A stretch of 20,899 bases of DNA, taken from positions 1 through 20,899 of IMG/VR virus record IMGVR_UViG_3300025276_000260. The stretch is one strand, 5' to 3'. Source of the DNA: a virus. The stretch's first letter is position 1. Each line of letters begins with the position of its first letter. The translations under genes and the position numbers were made by a program. Under the pieces are notes generated by a model that saw nothing but the letters and a program-made list of their open reading frames with translations, was not told where the DNA came from and did no database searches. Shown here piece by piece: positions 15,337 through 20,899 of this stretch.

Positions 15337-15524
15337 TGTCGAAAGCCAAGCCAACAAACGCAGCCCTGTGGTCAAAAGCTAAGTCTGCGGCCAAAGCGAA
15401 GTTCAAGGTCTACCCATCCGCATATGCCAACGCTTGGGCGTCCAAATGGTACAAATCCAAAGGCGGTGGCTGGTCGGGCGGCAACAATAAGGTGGCGAAA
15501 CGTGGCAGTAGCAAAAAAGGGTAA
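15336..15524 (+). CDS. 62-aa extremely basic small protein
   Basis: The product (MSKAKPTNAALWSKAKSAAK) has about 15 basic residues and no acidic ones. It has an aromatic core, VYPSAYANAWASKWYKSKGGGW, that recurs in small proteins of marine phages and bacteria. The start is set by TGATG overlap with the previous gene and by GTGGAAG upstream. A GTG at 15324 would add 4 residues. A short compact fold around the Trp/Tyr pairs with basic tails is plausible. Function is unknown. Confidence 0.7.
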   Translation: MSKAKPTNAALWSKAKSAAKAKFKVYPSAYANAWASKWYKSKGGGWSGGNNKVAKRGSSKKG

Positions 15525-15756
15525 GGGCGGTCTTGGCAAGTGGTTTGGCGAAGAATGGACCGACGTTAAGACAGGCAAGGCTTGTGGCCGAAAGTCGGCT
15601 AAAGGCAAATCTAAAAGGCCGTATCCTGCCTGCCGTCCAAAGAAAGTTGCGTCGAAGATTACGAAGTCGGAAGCGAAGAAAAAGACCGGACCGAAACGAG
15701 TGAAGTGGTCCACAACAGCAAGCGGAAGGAACCGCCGTGAAAAAGCCAAAACCTAG
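15502..15756 (+). CDS. 84-aa basic small protein (GLGKWF...YPACRP family)
   Basis: It starts at GTG (15502) with AAGGTGG upstream and overlaps the previous gene by 23 bases. It reads VAVAKKGKGGLGKWFGEEW, then DVKTGKACGRKSAKGKSKRP and YPACRPKKVA. The order GGLGKWFxExWxDxKTGKxCGR...YPxCRP defines a small protein family of unknown function (DUF5872-like, from memory) widely found in viruses and bacteria, with two Cys that could bind metal or form a disulfide. Net charge is about +23. Overlap implies coupled translation. Confidence 0.7.
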   Translation: MAVAKKGKGGLGKWFGEEWTDVKTGKACGRKSAKGKSKRPYPACRPKKVASKITKSEAKKKTGPKRVKWSTTASGRNRREKAKT

Positions 15757-15907
15757 CACAAAATTAACTCCCAGACAGGAGACCATATTGAAGAAACACT
15801 CGGTTCACCACACGACTAAACACATGACCATGATGCGACGGCTGATGAAAAACGGCACCACTTTTAGCGCCGCCCACAAGAAAGCTCAAAAGAAAGAGAG
15901 TAAGTAA
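15737..15907 (+). CDS. 56-aa basic small protein (LTPRQ...LKKHS family)
   Basis: It starts at GTG (15737), 20 bases inside the previous gene. It reads MKKPKPSTKLTPRQETILKK, then HSVHHTTKHMTMMRRLMKNG and TTFSAAHKKAQKKESK. This LTPRQ..LKKHSxHH..KHM..M...M..G.TF..AHK.A pattern is a small marine phage family of unknown function. Five His, many Met and about +14 charge suggest nucleic-acid, metal or membrane interaction. It ends in TAATG with the next start. Confidence 0.7.
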   Translation: MKKPKPSTKLTPRQETILKKHSVHHTTKHMTMMRRLMKNGTTFSAAHKKAQKKESK

Positions 15908-16056
15908 TGCCCAACGTAGGAAAGAAAACTTTTGGTTACAACGCGGCAGGTAAAAAAGCAGCGAAATCATATGCGGCTAAAACCGGCAAGCCCATGGCTG
16001 TAAAAAAAGCTATGCCTAAGAAGGCTAAGGCTAAGTCTAAGGGTATGTATAAGTGA
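15907..16056 (+). CDS. 49-aa Lys/Ala-rich mini-protein
   Basis: MPNVGKKTFGYNAAGKKAAK is followed by Lys/Ala-rich repeats (KTGKPMAVKKAMPKKAKAKSK). It has 15 Lys, no Arg and no acidic residue, and resembles the tail of histone H1 or a protamine-like peptide. It shares its ATG with the previous stop (TAATG), and its stop overlaps the next GTG. Function is unknown; DNA condensation or membrane activity are possibilities inferred from composition. Confidence 0.7.
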   Translation: MPNVGKKTFGYNAAGKKAAKSYAAKTGKPMAVKKAMPKKAKAKSKGMYK

Positions 16057-16271
16057 CAATCGAGGAGCGCCAACACCTTGATATGAAAACCTACCAAGAA
16101 AACAGGCGTAGGATGTGCTGGTGTGCTCTTGGCATGATGGTCGCGGCTACCGTGGCTGTCATTGTCGACCCTGCGCGAATGGCGCTGGCTTCTGCACAAA
16201 TGATGATGATGTACGGCTCACTCAGTGCCTTGGTGGGCGCTTATTTTGCCGTGGGCCAAAAGGAGGGTTAA
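16053..16271 (+). CDS. Putative holin, two membrane segments
   Basis: The 72-aa product starts at GTG (16053), overlapping the previous stop by 4 bases. Two hydrophobic segments lie at about 21-38 (CWCALGMMVAATVAVIV) and 50-67 (MMMMYGSLSALVGAYFAV). The N-terminus is charged and the C-terminus short and polar. Size and topology fit a class II holin, which opens holes in the inner membrane and lets the endolysin out. The next genes are a second holin-like protein and the endolysin, strongly supporting a lysis role. Confidence 0.75.
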   Translation: MTIEERQHLDMKTYQENRRRMCWCALGMMVAATVAVIVDPARMALASAQMMMMYGSLSALVGAYFAVGQKEG

Positions 16272-16272
16272 G

Positions 16273-16662
16273 ATGCTGCAAGCTCTAATCGGACCTATAA
16301 CTCAACTGGCGGGGTCTTGGCTCAACGGCAAGGTCGAAACCAAAGCTGCTGAAACGCGGATGAAAGTGTCCGAGGCGGACGCACGGGCGAAGATCATGGT
16401 CTCGGCTGCAAACTCGGAAGCGGACTGGGAAAAGATCATGGCCCAAGGTTCGCAGAACAGCCTCAAGGACGAGTATCTGGTTTTACTTTTCAGTATTCCC
16501 CTTGTGCTTTCGTTCTGCGGAGAAAAAGGCCGCAAGATCGTCGAAGACGGGTTCGCCGCGCTTTCCACTATGCCCGACTGGTACAGCTACACCTTGGGCA
16601 TAATCGTGGCGAGTAGCTTCGCGGTTAGGTCAGCCACCAAGTTCTTTGGGGCAAGAAAATGA
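16273..16662 (+). CDS. GTA-type holin (GTA_holin_3TM-like)
   Basis: This 129-aa protein begins MLQALIGPITQLAGSWLNGK. Its central amphipathic charged helix is followed by KDEYLVLLFSIPLVLSFCG (about 65-83) and a C-terminal hydrophobic stretch (about 103-118). The 'DEy...fSiP' segment is the signature of the holin of gene-transfer-agent and alphaproteobacterial phage lysis systems (PF11351-like). A perfect AGGAGG ribosome site lies 6 bases before the ATG. A longer in-frame start at 16225 is unlikely, as it would overlap the previous gene. Two different holin-like genes in a row could be a holin and its regulator. Confidence 0.8.
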   Translation: MLQALIGPITQLAGSWLNGKVETKAAETRMKVSEADARAKIMVSAANSEADWEKIMAQGSQNSLKDEYLVLLFSIPLVLSFCGEKGRKIVEDGFAALSTMPDWYSYTLGIIVASSFAVRSATKFFGARK

Positions 16663-17603
16663 CTGTAGTCGCCTTTCCAGTCTTGTCTGATACCGACGTG
16701 CAGTTCGTCGCTTTGGAGAAGCAGCGAGAGGCGATTTCCGCGCAAAGGCGCATGATAGAGGAACGACGTACTATGATTTTATCTAGCTCACAGGTCGAGC
16801 AGCTGCTGCATGGCAACAAAGACTGGGAAGCGTGGGTCAAGCCCCTTCAGGAGTTGCTGCCTCGGTACCAGATTAACACGCCCCAGCGCGTGGCTATGTT
16901 TACTGCGCAGTGTGGGCATGAAAGCCTTAACTTTCGCGTACTAGAAGAAAACCTGAACTACTCTGCCGATGGGCTGAACTCAGTCTTTTCAAAGTATTTT
17001 AAACGCGCAGGGCGAGATGCAAAGGCGTTTCACCGCCAGCCAGAACGTATAGCTAACGTGGTGTATGCGGACCGCATGGGCAACAGCAATGCAGCGTCAG
17101 GCGATGGATGGAAGTACCGTGGTCGCGGAGTCATACAGTTAACTGGAGCGCATAACTATGTGATGTTTGCGGAGGCGGTTGAAAAGACAATATCTGCTAC
17201 GATTAAGTATCTCGGCACCAAAGAAGGTGCGCTGGAGTCGGCTTGCTGGTTCTGGACTAAAAATCAAATTAACACCGAGGCCGACAGCGGAGACGTACGT
17301 TCGGCGACCAAGCGCATCAACGGTGGGTACAACGGCCTGTCTGACCGAGAGCATCACTACAAAGAGGCCATGAAGATACTGGGCGGGGACTACACACCGA
17401 TGAGTCGTCCAGTAATGCTTAGGCTAGGCTCGACCGGCGACGAAGTTAAGACAGTCCAAGAAGCACTAGGTTTAGACGCGGACGGTCATTTCGGCAAAGT
17501 AACACAATCTGCTGTCGTCGTATGGCAGACAAACAACGACCTTCACCCCGATGGAATTGTAGGCCCGAAAACTTACCGCGCCATTGCAGAGCTATCTGCT
17601 TAG
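16659..17603 (+). CDS. Endolysin: GH19-type muramidase with peptidoglycan-binding domain
   Basis: This 314-aa protein overlaps the holin by 4 bases (ATGA). Residues 45-230 match the phage GH19 (chitinase-like) lysozyme domain, with catalytic Glu88 in CGHES and Glu97 in ENLNYSA, 9 residues apart as in the known phage GH19 endolysin SPN1S. A GRGVIQLTG motif follows. Residues about 250-312 are a PG_binding_1 domain (LRLGSTGDEVKTVQEALG ... DGIVGPKTYRAI). It cuts the cell wall at the end of infection. Odd: about 44 charged, helical N-terminal residues precede the usual domain start, and no strong Shine-Dalgarno sequence is present. A start at Met32 or Met39 is possible. Confidence 0.92.
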   Translation: MTVVAFPVLSDTDVQFVALEKQREAISAQRRMIEERRTMILSSSQVEQLLHGNKDWEAWVKPLQELLPRYQINTPQRVAMFTAQCGHESLNFRVLEENLNYSADGLNSVFSKYFKRAGRDAKAFHRQPERIANVVYADRMGNSNAASGDGWKYRGRGVIQLTGAHNYVMFAEAVEKTISATIKYLGTKEGALESACWFWTKNQINTEADSGDVRSATKRINGGYNGLSDREHHYKEAMKILGGDYTPMSRPVMLRLGSTGDEVKTVQEALGLDADGHFGKVTQSAVVVWQTNNDLHPDGIVGPKTYRAIAELSA

Positions 17604-17613
17604 GAGTTAACAC

Positions 17614-20184
17614 ATGGCTGTCATCAAAATAAGTTCTTTCGCGGGTATAGCCCCTAAGATACCTCCGCGTTATTTGAAAGACGGCTACGCTCAGATTGCG
17701 TTGAACTGCCCTGTGTTTAACGGCTCTTTGCAGCCTTTAACTGATGTAGGCGCGTCGATCCTTACACTACCCAAAACGGTGACGCCCAAGTCAATCTACC
17801 GATACGGGCAAGATACGGAAGTTGACAACAATTACTGGTTTCACTGGCCGCAGGAAGTTGATGTTTGCCGCAGCCAAATAGCCGGTGATGTATCCGAATG
17901 GACGTTTTTTACTGGGGATGGTGGGCCTAAGGCTACTTACAATTCTATAGCTCTAGGGTCGTCGGGTAACTACCCTACTGAAACTCGTCCTTTGGGTCTC
18001 CCCTCGCCGTCAGCCGCCTGCGCTGTTTCGCCTAATACATTTACACCAGCCGCTCATGCTGCCGAAGTTATACTTAGTGAAACACAGGTTGGTCAGCTGA
18101 CTACAGCTGACGGGATTAAAATAAGCATCACGACGGACGTCGACGATCAATACACGGCAGTGACACTTAGCGGGACTATTACAGCAAGCAGCGCTGCCAC
18201 GGCGATTAGTGCGGTTAGCGGAGTGACTGCTACGGAAAAAAGCGGAACGGTAAGCATAAAGACCGACGCGACCGGCGCCACCGCAAAGCTGTTCGTTAAG
18301 TTTAAAACGGGCACCACGCCCAATACTGATGGCACTCTTTCGGCTTCAACCCCGCCCAACCTAAGTGCAACAGGGACTACGGACACCGTTCCCTACGTGG
18401 TGATTGACGATTCCGAGATAGGTTCGATTACATCTGGGGACGCGATTTCCGTTCTTACTGAAGACGGCACACACATGGACGCCAGCACCTACTCGTTTTC
18501 AGGAAATACAACAGCGACTCTTTTTGCTGCGTTTTTGAACACGGCGCTTGGGACGAACGTAACGGCCACCAAATACGGCACGTCGGTTGTTTTGACCCCA
18601 GATCAGGCAGGCACTGGGACTGACGGGTTTATTGACTACTTACGCACTTCGGAGAGTGTTGTTGTAACTACCCTTTCTAGCAGCGGATCAGAGTCAGCTG
18701 GCCCCGCAAGGCTTTTTGTCACTCAAACGGACATCGACGCGCTAGAGGGCAAGTACCTTAAATTAACCGTTAACGGGACTGAAAATATCATACCCATAGG
18801 CACACCTTCTTACGTGTCGAGCCTGTCTACGTTAACCGGTTATGGGGTTACGGTTGAGACGTATGGTGCTGTAACTCCGTTTGCCGTCGTAAGTACCAAC
18901 GCTGTTGGCAGTTCTGCAACTTTGGCTATGCAGGGCGGGACTTATCCTAGCGTCGATGTTTTTTCGAAGCAAAACGCTGAAGGGTACTCCGACGAGGACA
19001 CTACGTTGGAGACGCGGGTCTACACGTACACGTGGGTTAACAAAGAAGCAGGCTTTGAGTTTGAATCTGCACCAGCTCTCGCTTCGGGCGATGTAGAAGT
19101 GCGGGACGGGCAAACGGTTTCTGTCTCGGGTATGCAGACGACCCCCGGTGGTGCATATATAGTAACGCACAAGCGCATATACCGTTCGGTGTCTGGGGTA
19201 TTTTTGTTTGTGGCCGAAGTAGACGCTGCGGTCCCTAGTTTTACCGACGACGTTAAGCCTGATCTGCTGGGGGAGCAGCTGCCGACACTTACCTGGTCGG
19301 AGCCACCGCAAACGCTAACTGGGTTAATCAACTTACCTAACGGTTTGATGGCCGGGTTTACCGGCAGAGACGTATATTTCTGCGACCCTTACCACCCACA
19401 CGCTTGGCCAGAGCAGTACATTCAAACTATAGACTACCCTGTTGTGGGTTTGGGGCGCATGGACACCACGTTAGCCGTGCTGACGAAAGGCACACCGTAC
19501 CTCATCCAAGGCACGCACCCTGATAGTATGGCCGTGGTGAAGTCGGACCTTGAGCAAGCCTGTGTATCTAAGGAGAGCATCGTAAGTCTGGGGGGTTCTG
19601 TTGTTTACGCTGCACCGGACGGGTTGATGTTACTGTCGTCTGGCGGGTCCAGAATTATTACGCAGAACATATTTAGCTACAAACAGTGGCAATCGTACTT
19701 TAAACCCGAGTCGATCCACGCGTATCAGCAGGACAACAAGTATATTGGTTTCTACGACAACGGTACGACGCAAGGCGGGTTTATTTTCGACGTAGCCAGC
19801 GGACAGTTTATCCTACACAACATCTACGCCACGGCAGGGTACCACGACCTGCGACGAGACAAGTTGTTTTTGGCGTACTCAGACCGGTCCCTCAAGGCTT
19901 GGGAGCAAGGCACTTCACCTTTGTCGTACACGTGGAAGTCTAAGAAATTTACAATGCCCCAGACTATGGGCTTTTCTTGCGCCCAACTAGAAGCCGAAGC
20001 GTATTCGATGACCGTAAAAATATACGCGGACGGAACGCTCATCCACACGCAAACCGTATCGTCCCGAGACCCGTTCAGGCTACCCTCTAAGGTCGGTCGA
20101 GATTGGGAGTTTCAGATAGAAGGGTCGCATGAGGTCTTTTCGTTTGCGGTGGCGAACTCAATGACGGAGCTAGCAAATGGCTAA
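17614..20184 (+). CDS. Large tail or nozzle-like structural protein
   Basis: The 856-aa product starts with a TAGGAG site 7 bases before the ATG. The N-terminus (ISSFAGIAPKIPPRYLKDGY) and the C-terminal core (VGLGRMDTTLAVLTKGTPYL at about 611, then QACVSKESIV and YAAPDGLMLLSSGG) match a widespread phage structural family whose members sit near tail genes. A nozzle or tail-tube-tip role, like P22 gp10 or T7 gp12, is plausible but not proven. Between them lies an insertion (about 145-400) of two related beta domains rich in Thr/Ser/Ala: one has SETQVGQLTTADGIKISI, the other DDSEIGSITSGDAISVLT. These may be surface decoration. The end overlaps the next gene by 8 bases. Confidence 0.65.
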   Translation: MAVIKISSFAGIAPKIPPRYLKDGYAQIALNCPVFNGSLQPLTDVGASILTLPKTVTPKSIYRYGQDTEVDNNYWFHWPQEVDVCRSQIAGDVSEWTFFTGDGGPKATYNSIALGSSGNYPTETRPLGLPSPSAACAVSPNTFTPAAHAAEVILSETQVGQLTTADGIKISITTDVDDQYTAVTLSGTITASSAATAISAVSGVTATEKSGTVSIKTDATGATAKLFVKFKTGTTPNTDGTLSASTPPNLSATGTTDTVPYVVIDDSEIGSITSGDAISVLTEDGTHMDASTYSFSGNTTATLFAAFLNTALGTNVTATKYGTSVVLTPDQAGTGTDGFIDYLRTSESVVVTTLSSSGSESAGPARLFVTQTDIDALEGKYLKLTVNGTENIIPIGTPSYVSSLSTLTGYGVTVETYGAVTPFAVVSTNAVGSSATLAMQGGTYPSVDVFSKQNAEGYSDEDTTLETRVYTYTWVNKEAGFEFESAPALASGDVEVRDGQTVSVSGMQTTPGGAYIVTHKRIYRSVSGVFLFVAEVDAAVPSFTDDVKPDLLGEQLPTLTWSEPPQTLTGLINLPNGLMAGFTGRDVYFCDPYHPHAWPEQYIQTIDYPVVGLGRMDTTLAVLTKGTPYLIQGTHPDSMAVVKSDLEQACVSKESIVSLGGSVVYAAPDGLMLLSSGGSRIITQNIFSYKQWQSYFKPESIHAYQQDNKYIGFYDNGTTQGGFIFDVASGQFILHNIYATAGYHDLRRDKLFLAYSDRSLKAWEQGTSPLSYTWKSKKFTMPQTMGFSCAQLEAEAYSMTVKIYADGTLIHTQTVSSRDPFRLPSKVGRDWEFQIEGSHEVFSFAVANSMTELANG

Positions 20185-20899
20185 AAACCTGCCCAGCGTT
20201 ACTAGCCCGCTCCCCCGTGATTTGCAGACGTTTATTCAGCGTGTTCGGGAAGCAATCGACGGAGGAGGACTCGACGGTCTTGTTACCGCACGTCAGATGG
20301 TTGCTGCGGGTATAGCCTCATTTTCAAACGGGTCAGTTTTATCGGCTGGCTCTTCAACTATTGATACACCTCGACCCCCAACAAACTTAGCCGGGTCTGG
20401 CGCACTGGCTAGTGTTATTCTTACATGGGGCGGACCCGCGTACTCAGGCCATGCTTACACAGAAATATGGGCCGCAACACAGACCGTCGCTCAGGTGGCG
20501 GCGAGTGAAGCCCCGGTTATTTCTCAAGCCGAGTTAGTCGGCATGACCGCAGGTAATAATTTCTCGCATACCATCGGTAATTCGGGAACTCGGTACTACT
20601 GGGTAAAAAACGTAAACAAAAACGGTCTTGCCAGCGCTTTTAATGCAACCAACGGTTTGGCGGTTTCAACGGGTGATAATCCTGCATACCTGCTGGAACT
20701 TCTGACCGACGAGATAACGTCGTCCCAACTGCACACGGCCCTCGGAACCCGTATTGATTTGATTGACGCTGCCAGCTCGGTTACAGGTTCCGTCGCTTAT
20801 CAAGTTGCACAAGAAGCACTTGCCAGAGCCACCGCGGACGGAACCAACTCAGTAGCCATTACCGGTTTAGACACTCGACTTACAACGGCAGAAGGGTCT
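20177..20899 (+). CDS. J-like tail tip protein, 3' end beyond window
   Basis: The frame is open from the ATG at 20177 through the right edge (241 codons, no stop). Residues about 55-150 look like a fibronectin type III domain (PRPPTNLAGSGALASVILTW ... TRYYWVKNVNKNGLASAF). Residues about 190 onward (YLLELLTDEITSSQLHTALG, TRIDLID, then VTGSVAYQVAQEAL) match the central region of phage lambda gpJ-like host-specificity proteins (DUF1983-type). It begins with MAKNLPSVTSPLPRDLQTFI. It probably forms the tail tip or a fibre attachment and helps recognise the host. The C-terminal receptor-binding part is not visible. Confidence 0.7.
   Translation, partial: MAKNLPSVTSPLPRDLQTFIQRVREAIDGGGLDGLVTARQMVAAGIASFSNGSVLSAGSSTIDTPRPPTNLAGSGALASVILTWGGPAYSGHAYTEIWAATQTVAQVAASEAPVISQAELVGMTAGNNFSHTIGNSGTRYYWVKNVNKNGLASAFNATNGLAVSTGDNPAYLLELLTDEITSSQLHTALGTRIDLIDAASSVTGSVAYQVAQEALARATADGTNSVAITGLDTRLTTAEGS

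Noticed and set aside
15424-15501. Longer start for the 84-aa basic protein (ATG at 15424)
   Set aside because: It would lie deep within the previous gene, while GTG at 15502 has a ribosome site and gives the family's usual N-terminus.
15364-15786. Long reverse-strand frames over the small basic genes
   Set aside because: They are the complement of Lys-rich coding sequence, giving Phe/Leu/Arg-rich shadows, and have no context as genes.
17605-17616. GTTAACAC before the 856-aa gene as a dyad copy
   Set aside because: Only the central HpaI-type core is present, without the rest of the palindrome.
1-20899. CRISPR array, transposase, integrase or retroelement
   Set aside because: No regularly spaced repeats, recombinase motifs or terminal inverted repeats were seen in the window.

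Overview
The window is the right-arm (virion and lysis) part of a tailed bacteriophage genome. It holds a packaging and head module, two connector-type proteins, a tail-fibre module, a run of tiny genes leading into a lysis cassette, and large tail proteins that run off the right edge. The families resemble those of marine phages of Alphaproteobacteria and related bacteria. Examples are a 678-aa portal with a Gln/Met-rich tail, a DUF6682-like adaptor, fibres with the FFDVV...SHNLG domain typical of cyanophage fibres, and a holin like that of gene transfer agents. No tape-measure, tail-tube or sheath gene is seen, and with the large portal this favours a short-tailed (podovirus-like) virion. 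Host and morphology are inferences.

Layout: 1-558 is the 5' part of a leftward gene of unknown function. Positions 559-1408 are an unusually long non-coding divergent region with G-rich tracts, short inverted repeats and a 25-bp direct repeat. Positions 1409-7790 hold the putative small terminase, terL, a 54-aa gene, the portal, a 77-aa gene, the scaffold and the major capsid protein, followed by a strong hairpin. Positions 7848-10231 hold two connector-like proteins, a BppU-N-like protein and a repeat protein with an exact 60-bp tandem duplication. Positions 10241-14041 are the fibre and chaperone module; its central part (about 11.6-13.85 kb) is clearly more AT-rich than its surroundings and looks imported. 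Positions 14041-17603 are a tightly overlapping gene train: two membrane-associated small proteins, one unknown, five consecutive extremely basic mini-proteins, two holin-like proteins and a GH19-type endolysin. Positions 17614-20184 encode an 856-aa structural protein, and 20177 to the end is the start of a J-like tail protein.

A 16-bp imperfect palindrome (TGTTNACRYGTNARCA-like) occurs five times. Four copies lie just before the terminase, portal, 77-aa and capsid genes, and one lies at the start of the gene preceding the basic-protein run. It is the best candidate for a phage-specific promoter or operator. The most unusual features are the polybasic cassette, this repeated dyad and the 850-base non-coding region.
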